NCBI GenBank assembly: GCA_033032175.1
Contig: CM065308.1
Span: 20,455,590 to 20,519,589 of the forward strand
Direction: 5' to 3'
Length of the DNA stretch: 64,000 nt
DNA from: Saturnia japonica
Taxonomy: Eukaryota > Arthropoda > Insecta > Lepidoptera > Saturniidae
The notes beneath the pieces were generated by a model. It did no database searches, was not told the origin of the DNA, and saw nothing but the letters and a program-made list of their open reading frames with translations. The position numbers were made by a program, and so were the translations under genes. Position 1 is the first letter of the stretch. The number at the start of each line of letters is the position of its first letter. This document shows, in pieces, positions 1 to 12,277 of this stretch.

Positions 1-111
1 GATTACTATGTATTACTTAAATCGAACTGAATGGAATTTTATTAATATTTGGCACTCGGCAGTCGTTAATATGGTTAACTCCCGCTATTTCATATCACAA
101 GTCAAACCTCC

Positions 112-600
112 ACGGTGTATCATCCGCCGTCTCGATGGGGCGACACGGGACCTGCAGGTAGCATTCAACCGCGTCGCCCCAGCGGCCAGCCGGGCAATAC
201 CGGGCCCCGGCCTAAATAGGAGACAGCTCAGTACACCCTAGCTGTTTCCTCCGTCCACCTAACCCGTGCAATGGGAAGACGGGTGCCCCATCCCGTATCA
301 CAAGTTAAACCTTTTTTTTTTTTTTTTGTTAACGTGGAGTGGAAATCCCGTCATGGGTACACACTCGCCCGGGAGAACGAGTGGTTATGTGAGACTCCTA
401 CTCACTAAAAAACTCCACGGTGCACCGTCCGCCGCCATGCTGGGGCGACGCGGGTACTGCGCTGGCATCCAGCCGCGCCGCCCCGGCGGCAAGGCCCGGA
501 AGAGCCGCCCGCTGACGGAGACAGCCCGGTGACAAACTGTCTCCCCGTCCGCCAAACCAGTGCAATGGGAAGACAGGCCCCCCGACCCATCTCCCCTTGG
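112..600. repeat. GC-rich tandem module, two diverged copies
   Basis: Two related blocks lie at about 112-300 and 416-600, a period near 304 bases. Both carry, in order, CCACGGTG, GGGGCGAC, CAGCCG or CGCCCC-rich sequence, GGAGACAGC, CCGTCC and GTGCAATGGGAAGAC. They are far more GC-rich than the rest of the window. Open frames exist in several frames but none has a recognisable domain. The blocks could be part of a 5' untranslated region of a LINE whose coding part lies outside, or a structured satellite. No function is assigned. Confidence 0.6.
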
Positions 601-606
601 TTCGGC

Positions 607-1172
607 CTGGCAGGAGAAGGAGGCGGATGAACCACCACCTGTCCCCCACCCACCCGTCGTTGGGTTTTTTATAGAGGTTTTCTCCTCTGTCCCTGCAATA
701 ATGAACGCACCCCCACCCCGCTAGCCCGGCCATGACTTTTTACCGAGGTTTTCTCCTCTGCCGTCCTGTAACGGCAGGAGAAGGAGGCGAATGAACGCAC
801 CCCCTCCCCCACCAGTCCGTCGTTGGTTTTTTATAGAGGTTTCCTCCTCTGCCGTCATTAAGCTCCCGTCCGTCCTTGTCAAGTCCGTCTTTGATTTTTT
901 AACGAGGTGCTCATCCTCAACCGTCCGGTTATTTTTTTAAGTGGTTTCCTTCCACTGTCCGTCCTTGATTTTTTATACTGGTGGTTTTCTCCACCTCCGT
1001 CCAGTAATTTTTTAAGGTGGTTTTCTTCCACCGTCCGTCCGTGATTTTTTAAAGGGTGGTTTACTCCACCACAGTCCGTCCAAGGTTTTTTAAGGTGGTT
1101 TACTCCACCGCCGTCAGCGATTTTTTAAAGAGGTTGTATCCTCTCAATTTTTTAAGGAGGTTTTCTTCCTCC
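607..1172. repeat. Array of 11 covarying short stem-loops
   Basis: Eleven short palindromes with 6-7 base loops begin at 673, 745, 835, 904, 940, 980, 1016, 1055, 1094, 1129 and 1156. Each is a 4-5 bp stem around a T-rich loop, usually TTTTCT or TTTACT, and most are preceded by a T-run and AA and followed by GTCC or GTCCGTCC. Stems are AGAGG/CCTCT, GAGG/CCTC, AGTGG/CCACT, GGTGG/CCACC or GGAGG/CCTCC, and both arms change together. The last eight units have a pitch of 27-40 bases. A longer direct repeat, 607-688 and 772-850, contains units 1 and 3. Reading frames through the array contain stops. Confidence 0.75.
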
Positions 1173-1361
1173 TCCGCCGTCAACGACGAGTCCGTCCGTA
1201 GTGGACGAGCCGAAGCAGGTCCGCTCTTGCCCCATCCCTTGTCTCCTCTGATGAGCAGAGGGGTACAGGGGAGGAACGCCGTCGGTCTGGTATTAGCCGT
1301 CGGCCGTGAAGCGGCCGCCGTTGCCCGGGGCACACCACGAGGAGGTTCCAGACATAGTGCC

Positions 1362-1481
1362 CCATCACAAGTTAAACCTAACCTAACCTAGCCATTAGCC
1401 AAATCCTTCTTGACTTAAATCATTTGGCTTAGGGATTTAATTTAGCGATGTAGCTGGGATAAGTTAGGTTTGACTTGTGAC
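1362..1481. repeat. Inverted ATCACAAGTYAAACCT motif with telomere-like CCTAA run
   Basis: The motif ATCACAAGTTAAACCT at 1362 runs directly into CCTAACCTAACCTAG, a short run of the insect telomere-type repeat. An inverted copy, AGGTTTGACTTGTGA, lies at about 1466-1480. Further direct copies are at about 91 and 295. Four copies in 1.5 kb suggest a border or hinge sequence of the structured repeat region. The CCTAA run is too short to be a telomere. Confidence 0.5.
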
Positions 1482-1548
1482 AAGAAACAGAGGGAGGCAG
1501 CCGCGATGGCCAGATACGATACTTATCGTGACTCTAGGGCAAAACCTA

Positions 1549-1636
1549 AGATTTACCGAGTGCATGGTGGTAAAAGTTCGAAATGAACGATAATCACAGA
1601 ACATTTCGTAGTTTTACCATGCAGAGTTGGTAAATT
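1549..1636. repeat. Imperfect inverted repeat, MITE-like hairpin
   Basis: GATTTACC, TGCATGG and GGTAAAA on the left are mirrored by TTTTACC, ATGCA and GGTAAATT on the right, with a second inner pair CGAAATG and CATTTCG. The whole would fold as a hairpin of roughly 85 bases. It is not coding. It may be a small foldback element. Confidence 0.45.
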
Positions 1637-1639
1637 TTA

Positions 1640-4600
1640 TGTTTTACTGGAAAATTTTGGGGTTTACCCTAGTTCAGGCTTTTACAGTAACATATCATAC
1701 ATATTTTAAAAGCGTGTAACGCTGTGACCGTCTGTAAAAATTAGGGCAATTATTCCAAAAAAAATAATAATAAGAAGTAAATTTATATTTAAATTCTAGT
1801 AATCAGTGAGAAAGCAAAATTTCTCCCTTGAAACTCATTTATTTCCAGCCTTATAACTCAAGGGAGAACTCAGTAAATATAATGAAATAATTGATGAAAG
1901 ATTACTCGACGGGTGAATATAAATTTCCAAGTATTATCTAATTCACAGACCCAATTAGTTCGCCCAAAATTTGTCTTGATTCGTCAGAAAATTAAACAAC
2001 GTTTATAAATAATTAACGGTGTCTCGCGGCTCCGCTTACTTTTATTACGTATTATTTACTTTCGTCCCGTAATTTTATTATTACTCACATTGTTGATAAT
2101 TCTTATAGTTTATCAATTAATGAATGACATACGGTTAAAAGAATGAAGATAGGTTAAAAGAATTGACATTAAAATTAGTAAAATTTAAAATTACGAGACG
2201 AAAATAATAATTCCCCAAAAATCAAGTACCGAGAACGAGACACTGCTAGTATTAAATAAAGTATATAAACACTTTGATTTCAGCACTAAGATTTCCCAAA
2301 AACAAATCGAAGAGATTTAATAAAATGTATTGTATTGTTGTATACGCAACGAAAACTTCATTAAAACCTTTTAAAAAATCTGTTAAAGTTAAATGAACAA
2401 AATTCCAGACTTTTCGAAACCAGGCGGTAACCTTTACTGGAAACCTCGGTTTCGAGGTGGTAGATAAACTTATAAAACTTTATCTTTCCCCCATTATAAT
2501 GAATTCACTCGGAAAGAAAATTTACATTCATTTTATAGCAAAGTTATTCGAGCTCTCCTATATTATAAGTGTTCGACAATACAAATGGTTTTTTTTTTAA
2601 CTCTTTTTGCTTTGGATTGAATAGACTAGACGTTGGATTTGTAATAAGATATTAAATAATTCCTAAAAAATTTTAATAGCATACATTTCCAAATGAGAAG
2701 AAATAAAAAATTGGTTTTAGACCATCCTAATGCATATAATATATTATTTATGTATATACTTGGATTACGCTACGATAAGATTGATAAGTGCGAACTGCGT
2801 ACAAATCCCTAAAATATAAGAACTAACAAAAGAAAGAAAGAAGAAACTTTTTGGAGATGAGAGGCGAAAAGCAATTGATTAAAATTGATTTAAAATGAGA
2901 AAAGGATCTAAAATTTAGAACCATTACTACTGTTGTATTCTTATATAAAATAAAATAAGAAAATACTACTTTAAGAGGCGATCAAAACAAGAAAATAAAC
3001 ATAGTTACTTATGTTTACTTATACATATAACACGAGAACGAAGTTGCGGGTAACCGCTAGTATACATGTCATCAAAGAGAATCGTGCTGAATTAATAAAC
3101 ATAATTATTCAGGTAGAAAGCTTTTAGGACCACTTGGCGTGGGACGTAACAGTAAAATTTATTAAGACACAATAATCTATTACGACGTAAAACAACGATA
3201 CATATGTACTTTTACGATCTATTTAAAAATGCACTATTTTCAAACTAGAAAAATATTTAATTCTCCGCAAAAGTTTATAAAGACAAAGACATGTGCGGAA
3301 CACGCACGCATTGAAATCTTAAATCTTAGGTTATCCGAGTAGCGTAAACAAGCAAACTAGTTTTAAAATAGCATGACTTGAAATTTCCATAATTTCTCTA
3401 AACGTTATCGCGACCTCTCGGTTATATCGGATATTAAGCGAGCCACAATCCGTTACTTCTATTTTAGACACCAAAGCAAATAAAGGACAACAGGAAGAAA
3501 TCTACAAGAAGACTACTTCTACTGCAAACGATAATTTCAATAAGTTTGGGCTAAATAGGTATATTAAACAAAATAAAGCTTTGAAACGAAAATGGCTCAG
3601 TTTTAAAATATTTTACTATATTTACTTGGTAAGACAGATGTCAACTTAAAAAACTGTTCCTAAAACACCTATCAGTGTGCTCTAATAAAAGCGCTCGGAA
3701 TCCAACGAGTTGGTTACACTTTTGGTGTTGCAAGCATTAATAGTCTGCGATGACAGTTTATCATCAGGGCCTTATGCTTGTTTTCCACCATCGTTGTAAA
3801 AAAAATACCTTAAAACAATTGTTTCTTTACTCATGAATTATCAGCAGTTAGAAGTCACTGCGATTTTTGTTATTTTGTTTATAAAAATTCCTCATTTTGT
3901 GTAACTTTTAGAAAGCCAGTTTTCAGGTAATTTGTTCTTAAGGGACTGGAATTATTTTTTTACACAAATGCTTTTGCTGTCAATTATATTTATTTATATT
4001 GGACACTCCATGATTTTCGTCTTTGTCGTGAAAAATACAACCTTATAGGCAAATTTAGTTTTAATTTCGTTTGTGTGATAAACTTCATAAAAATATAAAT
4101 AAAACACGAATTGCAATTTCTGATTGAATATCCCGCCAAAAATACCTATTTAAGTACCTACGCCCAGACCTAATTAAACCAATGACTTAATTAACTTTAA
4201 TAAGTTAACTTTAACGTTTGAGGTTAACCTCTGGACAAGGGGCACTAGCCAAGTTGCCTTTCCACCAAAAAAAAGAAGGAAATAACATATCTAATCACGT
4301 GATTTAACATTGAGTTATATCAATTTCATAAATAGTCTTCGATATCTACCAAGGTTAACTATTGTAGAAAGGCGCTAGGCCCTCAGGGCTGCTGAAGGTA
4401 AATCGCGTGGTTTCTCGAAAACAATAAAATACTTTACCTTGAAAATCTCGCGGCGACGATTTCTCATACCTGTAGTCTCTTTTCGCTATACCTCTAGTAA
4501 TAATATTTACACGTATTTACATCTCAAAGCCAGAGCACCTGATCTCAAATTATGGTCTTTAATATATGAAAAGAAATATACGCGTTTGAAAGAAATAACT

Positions 4601-6104
4601 ATTCAGTTAATAAATAGGATTGTTAGGAATTACTTGTTTGTGCGAATCAGCACTTTCGGAAATGAAAATTATCAAATCTAAATATCAAAATCGGCTGATT
4701 AGCAAATTCCGTCATCTTGATTGCAGTTTTATGAAAAATACGCGGAAGATATGCAGACCCATGCATTAATAATTTCAATAAAATGTGTTTGCTGTGTTCG
4801 TACCTTGATCGGTATTTATTTCGTTTTTAAATTTTAGTAAAACCATTTCATAAACGTTGCGTTTTCATTCATAATAGTTGATCGTTGATTCGTCTATCGT
4901 TTGCTTCCCAAATTTTTGAGATTATACTGCTTTTGGCGCCTTTACTAGAGCATAAAATTGAGTGTTGCGCGTGCATCATGTGACGGAACTGTTACATGAT
5001 GAAGTTAGTCATTTAAGATAATAATGTGCATTCATTTAACTAACTTTTTTTTTATTGCGTAAAAATAATTTAACTTTGTATAAATAAACGTTATTATAAT
5101 TTGATTTGAATGATAAATGATTATTACGCTAATGAATTTAGGTTATGATCATTTGGTGGCTAAGTTCCTCGTGTTACTAGAACGCGAATTTTTAGGAGTT
5201 ATTTTTGTTTTGTTACGCCAAATAAGTTGTTATAAATTCTTACATGCGTATATAAAAAAAACAAACAATTTTTTTATATATATATTTTTTGTAAATCGCT
5301 AACACACTGTAATTTTATGCACCTCCACTCTGGACAATATAAGCGACCTTAAGAATCAAATACTTATTTAATTAAACTCCTCGGACGCTTTACGACCGTC
5401 GAAATAGAAGTGAAATGAAATATCAAGGAGAACAATCAGTCATCGTCCGAAGTAATATCTCCATCTAGGGTCTCATCTGGGAGATAAAGCTTGTGAATTA
5501 AGCCCCTCAACTCTGACCTTTCACGTCGCAGGTACAAGTATAACCCGCCTCTTAGAATAGGATTATGTTGGTTTATTTGTCCTTCTTATTTGTTTTCATT
5601 TACCTAACACACTCACATGCTTGAATTTATTTACCTTATCTATACTACATAATTATTATATAAATTACAAGACAATTTTAAACAAAAAGATAACCACCAA
5701 CTTTAACGATTTTGGGGAGTCCCTTGTGTATCTTCGAAGTTGAAGGGCCAATTCCAAAGAAATCCCATATCCAAAAAAAAAGAATCATCCAAGTCGGTTC
5801 ATAAACAAAGAAGTATAGGTTCAACATCCATTTTAAAAAAATACATTCGAATTTAGTGACCTCCAGTCTTTTGTTGGAGTCGGTAAAAAAGTCAGTCACT
5901 CTGTCTGTCTGCCATTAATGTTCTTTACACAGTTGAACCACTAATAATTAGACTTACATTGTTTTTACTTTAAGTCATAGATATGCTATCTGGCCAGGTT
6001 ATAGGATATAATTATTTTCTTACGTAAAATTACGTGCGAAATAAGCAGTGACGAAAATGGTGAATCAATTCGGAAAAAAACGTTTTTGGGGCTCTCAATT
6101 ATGG
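1640..6104. other. Gene-free AT-rich stretch
   Basis: No reading frame with a recognisable domain was found on either strand; short frames such as 4439-4681 and 5117-5302 look random. A fragment of a Helitron-like 3' end (CGAAGTTGCGGGTAACCGCTAGT) lies near 3040-3062. A 65-base block near 4930-4995 resembles one near 19020-19085, both containing TAAAA-TTGAG or TAAAACTGAG followed by a CG-rich stretch. Confidence 0.6.
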
Positions 6105-6568
6105 TATAGCGTATGCTTCCCGTGTATAATTTTATTTTATTTATTTATTTTATTTACTTTTATTTAAATTTAAATTTTTTGCAATTTCAATTTTTTACGA
6201 TCCTTGTAAATGTTATTGAAAATTCTCAAAATCCTCAACATTCATGGAATGAGTTTTACTTCCTATGTACAAAATTTCATGAAAATCGGTAAAAATTAAC
6301 GAAAAAAATTTTTTTTTTTCTATTTCTGAAAGTAATATTGAAATTTCTTATACCATATCAATTGAACAAAGACATAAGCAGTCCGTGTACAAAATTTCAT
6401 AGGAATCGGTCAAGCTGTTTTTGAGTAAAATCCGGACATACACATAGGCAACAATTTTTTGAATGGCATTTTCGTGATCAGTATCTTTCATATAGTATAC
6501 CTATCGGGAAATTTGGCCAAGAAAATTAATTGTACAGACAGAACTACAGCTTTTTTAATATAGATTAC
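6105..6568 (-). repeat. Dispersed repeat D, copy 1
   Basis: Read on the minus strand this begins with CTGTAGTTCTGTCTGTACAATT, the same start as the plus-strand copy at 16714. Both contain several variants of a phrase like GATGAAATTTTGTACACGGGAAG. A third related copy lies at 30545-30850 and a piece at 20045-20165. Ancient interspersed repeat of unknown class. Confidence 0.5.
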
Positions 6569-7295
6569 CTACATAGTAGAATGATTCAATCTTCAAATTC
6601 AAGAATCATGTCTCACATAATAAATCCGTCAGAACATTCTGTTGCATAATCCACCTTGTTATTTATTCAGTTGGCAGAATGGAGCTACCTTAAGTAAACA
6701 AACGGTATCCAGATCAGGTAAACGGCCTCAATAAATAATGCCGGTTCGTGTTGTCCCTCCGACGACCTACGTGCCACCTGATTCGAAGATAAATTTAATT
6801 ATGATACACTTAATACAGTGGAGTGGACTGGTGGGTAATGTATATTATCATAGTATGGTTATTTCCTCATCGATTTCAATGACGGCGAGTTCAAAAACGT
6901 TTCATTTTCTTCGAACGTGAGTCCTTGTTCAGTGTTTAGTGCACTTCTTACATCACCGCGTACATCCGCTACTGAACTGACGGAACTGTCAGTTGTGCCG
7001 GAGAGTCGCGGTCCGTCACATCCCCACTTCTATAACCGCCGTATGTTCGTAACAGCCATTGTTAATATCTTTACTCTCGCGAGTATTCGACCGCTAACTG
7101 CAAAAAACGAAGTCTATGGCGTGCGTGCTAACCCTTTACCATCTCGAAGTAAAAGATGGCTTTTGGCAAGCGATGGTCATCCATACGAAGTATGTCTCCA
7201 TACCACCAGATTTGACAACAAGGCCGTAATGTTGCCGTAAATTTGCGATCGAGGCTTATTTGTAAAATTATATACCCCTCTTTAAGTAAAATCAT

Positions 7296-7535
7296 TAGCC
7301 TAATGGTCCAAAGCGCGACTGCTGTGCCTGAGGTTCTGGGTGCAATTCGCAGGTCAAGCACGGTGTTATTGGGTTTTTCTATGAAATTTCTAGTCGCAGC
7401 TCGGAGTCTGGCTCTGTCTCTGATTAATGGCAATAGGCTCGCCCCCTATTTGCCTGGGACCTAAACACATACCAGGCGAACTGTGGGTGTACATTAGTAC
7501 ACCTCTGCCTAGCCCTTCGGGAATACAAAAATAAA
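7296..7535 (+). repeat. tRNA-derived SINE, copy 1
   Basis: The head has a box A-like CTAATGGTCCAAAGCGCG and a box B-like GAGGTTCTGGGTGCAATTC. The body contains GATTAATGGCAATAGGCTCG, ACCAGGCGAACTGTGGG and TACATTAGTACACCTC. The copy at 29370-29610 matches along its whole length, and 11757-11880 is a 5'-truncated copy. The tRNA-like head and the TATGT-rich tail of the other copies fit a lepidopteran SINE family. Confidence 0.65.
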
Positions 7536-8399
7536 TATGTACTAGACCTGCAAATTTTTATTTAGTAGTAAGGCAAAGTTGCGTCATACATCGTTCATTA
7601 TGGTAAATATAATAGGTACAAACCAAAGGAGAGTCACTCTGACAGGTTTATCTTCTCAGTGACTAGGATGTTTTCCGAATCAGTAGACTTTTGATACTCA
7701 TAAAGGAGGCCTTCTTATCTTCTCAACATAATAAAGTATTTTTGCGCTTTGTTTTGTCTATAAGTCGTCATTGTAGTTTTATTGTCTCTGATTTGTCAAC
7801 AATAATATACCAGTTAATATGTGTATTCACAGATACATATAAATGTATTATGAAATCTGTACGTATCTACCAATTGGATTCACATATCAAATCTCCCAAG
7901 CCGTGACGTGCTCCAGTATGATTCCAACAGATATCACACGGTCTGGGTTATGCCACAGATAATAGAAGTCAGCTGATAAGCTGACTATTTTTTACAATTA
8001 ACTTTGAAACATTCTTTCCTTCGTCATTCCTCTTGTTCATGCTTCCATTCTCTATTAAATTGACTACTTTACTATATTTAAAAAAATTGAGACATCATTG
8101 AACGCCTGGCAGATGCAAAATATTATGTATAATTTAATCATATTTTTATATACGAAAAGAAAATAAATTTACTGATTAGAATATCAATGTTATTTGATTA
8201 AAATAATAATCAATAAGCTAACCTAAGCTAATCAAAATTTACTTGACTGCCGAGTACACGGTAGAAGCAATTCAGTATAATTGTTTTTTTTTCGTTAAGA
8301 TAGTATTCAATTAAACTCACTAATCATTCACAAATAACTTTTAAGCGTTAGCATAAGAAATCATACTGATACACTATACATACACACGCGTATAGTAGT

Positions 8400-8563
8400 G
8401 GGTGTGTGTAGTAGAGAGAGAAACATTCAGTATAAATGTTGAGAGGGGAGCGTTAAGTCAGAAAGAGACGATAAGACGCGACGCTTCCCGAATGGCACGT
8501 AGCGACGTCCCTTCAAAACGGTTTTACTCCCGTTCAAACACGTCATTAGATGTTACACAGGTA
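8400..8563 (+). other. Candidate noncoding first exon of unknown gene
   Basis: About 160 bases stand out as richer in G and C than their surroundings and end in ACACAG followed by GTAAAC, a strong splice-donor sequence at 8563/8564. A short open frame crosses it but has no signal peptide and no known domain. It could be a 5' untranslated exon, perhaps of the receptor gene 18 kb downstream. This rests only on composition and one donor-like site. Confidence 0.2.
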
Positions 8564-8994
8564 AACTTTGTTTACGCACAAATCTTGAATCGTAAAGTGA
8601 ACTAGCTAAATTGTATAGTTTTTGTTTTAACTTTAAATTCCTAATGAATACGTATTAACAATACAGTTTATGTGAAACTGAATGTGACATCAAATTCTGT
8701 GTTTCGGTATATTTATATTATTTTGATAAACAGAACCGTGACTTGTGTGCATAATGCTATTATTGATTTCATAACATAGGTAATAATACAGTTTATTTGA
8801 AACTGAACTTTTTATGTAAAAAACAGGCACGTCTGTTTACCTAAAAGAAAACACTTATTATCATAAACATAATTTATACATTTTAAATAAAAAATTTTAA
8901 ACAATCTAAATGATTAAAATCGAAACAACAAAGCCGCTTGAATATAAAAATATATTTTTTCTATTTTTGCTTTTTATTTGATTCCCAAACGTCA

Positions 8995-9185
8995 TACTTA
9001 AGCCTATGACACTCCCACAATTAAGATGAATCTAACGACATATTGTGTGCTAAAATCCATCCAGCCGTTTAGGCTACAGAGCGTGCCAAAGAAATAGACC
9101 TATATACCTACCGACCTATACCTACATACATCATACGCTCGAAAAATATAACCTTCCTTTTTCGCAGTCGGGTAATAAAAAGTTT
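8995..9185 (+). repeat. Dispersed repeat E, copy 1
   Basis: CACTCCCACAATTAAGA, AAATCCATC, AGCCGTTTAGGCTACAGAGC, GTGCCA and ATAACCTTCCTTTTTCGC occur in the same order here and at 49615-49765. The phrase about a vanishing GTTTAGGCTACAGAG block and a run of short TACATACA units is typical of a LINE or satellite tail. No coding capacity. Confidence 0.6.
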
Positions 9186-9589
9186 TAATTCAATTGAATG
9201 TAATGCTTACAAGCAAATTTTATATTTTAATAATAGGCCTGACAGACTTTATTCTACCCTTCCCAATAGTCAATAAACTCAACCCCATTTTTATCTCTGA
9301 TAACTTTTCCATGGCCAGAAACAAAACAACATCAAAATTACGTATATCCATCCTTTGAATCGTGATTTATGGACTTGAGATCATACAAAAATTTGATAGA
9401 AAACAGGACGTCAAGATTTTCTTGCCATTAAAACCTAATTCGGACTATTATGAACATTTCAAAATAATAAAAAAAACCAAATCGGTCCAGCCGTTCTCAA
9501 GTGATGCGCTTACCAACGTACAGCCTTTCATTTTTATTTATATATATTTAATAATAAAAAATATATTTTACAACATAAAATGTTATTTC

Positions 9590-9940
9590 CGTTCTGAGTT
9601 AAGTAATTGTGTGATAAGAGAACGTTGTGGTGTGAAAGAAGATATAGTCACATGGATTGAAAATGAGATGCTTAGATGGTTTAGGCATGTAGAAAGGAGG
9701 AATGAAAGAAAAATTACTAGATAGACTTGTAGGACTATAAATGGGATCGTTGGAAGACGAAGAACTAGACGGTAATTCCACGATCAAATCGGGGACGTTC
9801 TGAAGAAAGGTTGGATCAAGATTACTCTAAATCGACGAGCATGCCTGAAAAGACTGATGAATATGAAGAAGCGAAAGATGTATGCCAGGATTGTAGCAAG
9901 TGGTCTCTGCCTACACCGTTGGTAAAGACGTATGATTTAT
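9590..9940 (+). mobile_element. LINE (RTE-like) reverse transcriptase C-terminal remnant
   Basis: The frame encodes a block with ERCGVKEDIVTWIENEMLRW, then FRHVERRNERKITR, ended by a stop at 9722-9724; sequence after the stop still resembles the usual downstream segment, including RACLKRLM-like residues. This is the tail region seen after the reverse transcriptase domain in endonuclease/reverse-transcriptase LINEs common in Lepidoptera. The copy is truncated at the 5' side and broken by stops, so it is inactive. Confidence 0.6.
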
Positions 9941-11121
9941 GTATGTATGTACTCTCAAATCACGCCATATAGATTTTTAACTTCAAATGTGTTAAACGTC
10001 GAAGGCCGATAAGGATAAACCTTTCAATATAATCTTTACCTTTCCAAATAAGCCATTTACACGCTGATGCTTCCAATAAAATAATGAAGTCTAAATAAAT
10101 ACGTATCACAAAGTATATTTATGTTTGATAATTTATAACAATACAAGGAAGTGCAGTGCGAGGTCATTCGGTCGGTAAACTCAACCGACCTTTACTTGAC
10201 ATTTCGACGGAGAGCGCAACTTGGCTTTTACTCTCACTTCACCTCAAAGGTTACTTTCATTAGAACCGTTTTAATTCTCTTACCGCGGCATATAACACAA
10301 TTATGCTGTAACAGAGTTAGATATTGTTTAGTTGTGGTAGTTTTATTCAACGGCGACACTGGCTTGTAATTGTCATTTCTACAACAAATAACAAAAATGT
10401 AACCCAATTCAAATACATAGGTACACAAACCACCTTTCGCGTCTTGCTTCGACACAGACTTCGTTTCTTTTCAATTTTTTATTTACAACTAAAAACCTAT
10501 GAACTGGTATTTTTTTCGATATCCGACATGAATAACATCGTAACTTTAAGTACATTAAAATCCAACAATATGCTAAAAAATATACAAAAAAAATACTCGT
10601 TTTAAAATTGTAGTACATCATATTACGAAAATTATCACGTGTCATGGATTCGATTTAGAATAATTCGTAGTCAAACTAGCACATTTAGAAGTAAATAAAT
10701 ACAATAAACCCTACAAAATACAACCGTGCGGTAATGAGTTGCTACTAAATGGTCTCTCTAGGCTCTCTTGGTTACATCTTGGATGTAAGTTTCGCCATCA
10801 CTAAATTGAGTGATTGCTCAAATTAAGACAAGTGAAGACATGTCCGTGTACACAGAGTGCTCATCAAAGATAGTGTCGACTCGTAAAACAAGCGTTAAAT
10901 CAGCGAAATTGCTATTTTATTGGGACCTCGTAAATCTCTAGTCCGTCGGCATTCCTCGATGGTGTCTGATAAAAACCATTTTATCCTGTTAAATCTCTCC
11001 AGAGAACGTTTAAAAACGTAATTTCTTTAATAGACTTTTGAGAAGGATTTAAGAGATTTTCCTTTTCTGAGCCTATAATATTTCACTTTGTTGATAACAA
11101 ATAAAATTCCATCTATTCAAT
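9941..11121. other. Gene-free AT-rich stretch
   Basis: Several overlapping open frames of 70-95 codons occur on both strands between 10151 and 10645, but they overlap in opposite directions, lack domains, and look like chance frames. No repeat copy was recognised. Confidence 0.5.
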
Positions 11122-11345
11122 CAGATGAAAGACGTCCAATGCTGGATAAAGGCCTATCTCAAAGATCATCATGACTGGTCTAGCGCTGCTCGCAGCTAGC
11201 GGAGTCCTGCAACCTTCCCTCAGTTCATCGATTCACATTGTGACAAGTCTGAACACGCTGTGTCTTCAGAAGTGCGGTCGCCACTTGACAACTCTTCGGT
11301 CTCATCGGCCTTCGATTCTCGGACAAGTACCCCGCTCACTGACAC
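11122..11345. mobile_element. LINE 3'-region fragment
   Basis: The segment around GACGTCCAATGCTGGATAAA followed by GGCCTATCTCAAAGATCATC is a variant of a phrase found near many lepidopteran LINE ends, where a short line about the target sequence precedes a GATGATG tail. The downstream part is GC-richer than the flanks. The 86-codon frame at 11171 is not convincing as a gene. Confidence 0.4.
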
Positions 11346-11756
11346 TAAAGTCTAAAATTTGTTATGGCTCTACCAGTGGCTTTTCTATTGTGGATCTTCT
11401 CATATTATATCAAATTATTTCTTATCTATAAATACTGATATTATACAACGCTCAAGAGATTGTTTTGTTTGTTAAATGATTAATTTGAAGCAAGCAAAAA
11501 ACATTAGGTAGGGTAAAGGAATATGAACATGGTATGATGTTAAGTATTACGAGTAATTTACGATATAGATCCTCCTTTAATTTAATTTAAACGTTCGAAA
11601 TAACTTTTATAGTTTTTAACTTGTAATCAACAGGTAAAATGTCAACACTAGAAATAAATATAAAACAGTAATCCATCTTTTAGACTTAGTAAGACAAATA
11701 GAAGTTCCTTCTTCATGGAATTGTGTCAGGTTCTTCAATAAACTTGCTATGTACAT

Positions 11757-11880
11757 GCCCGATTAATGGCAATAAGCTCACCCCCTATTACATGGAACCT
11801 AAAAAACATACCCAGCGAACTGTGGATGTACACCTCTGCTTAATCCTTCGGGGATACAGGCGTATTGGTATGTTATTTAT
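11757..11880 (+). repeat. tRNA-derived SINE, 5'-truncated copy
   Basis: It matches the body and tail of the SINE at 7296 and 29370: GATTAATGGCAATAAGCTCA, CAGCGAACTGTGGATGTACA and CCTTCGGGGATACAGGCGT, followed by a TATTTATTTATT tail. The tRNA-like head is missing. Confidence 0.6.
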
Positions 11881-12277
11881 TTATTTATAAGGATGACTAA
11901 CAGCTAAATTATCAAAATAAAAACAGCAAAGGAATCGGCTAGCAAATAACCAGTCATCACATATAAAAACCTGTTGAAGTTATAAAAAATGTTAACAACT
12001 AATATTAGCACAACTGTCATTATTGCTGATAATAACGATAACAAACATTTACACAGCTCTTACTTAATAAAAAATCAAGACTTAAGCGCACCTTCTAGCC
12101 GAAACCACACTTGAGTGCAAAGGATCCAGTTTATGCTGCCCACGCTACTCATTGCTCATTGCATTTGCTTGCCCGCACTACATACATTACGGATTTGCCG
12201 GACAATAAGTTCAAGAATCTTGTATAAAGCAAGTTTTTTTGTCGAAAAAGATTTTAGAAGAATCATTATATGAATGA

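Noticed and set aside
398..733. Open frames of about 80-110 codons on both strands in the GC-rich region
   Set aside because: GC-rich DNA has few stops by chance; frames overlap on both strands and have no domains.
1249..1280. Hammerhead-ribozyme-like CTGATGA followed by a GC-rich segment
   Set aside because: The required GAAA box is absent (AGGAACG instead), and the flanking stems do not fit.
1376..1392. Telomeric repeat array
   Set aside because: Only about three CCTAA units; far too short to be a telomere.
6917..7464. Overlapping open frames near 7 kb
   Set aside because: They run through a SINE on both strands and have no recognisable domain.
10151..10645. Cluster of 72-93 codon frames on both strands
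   Set aside because: Opposing, mutually overlapping frames without domains; chance frames are likely.
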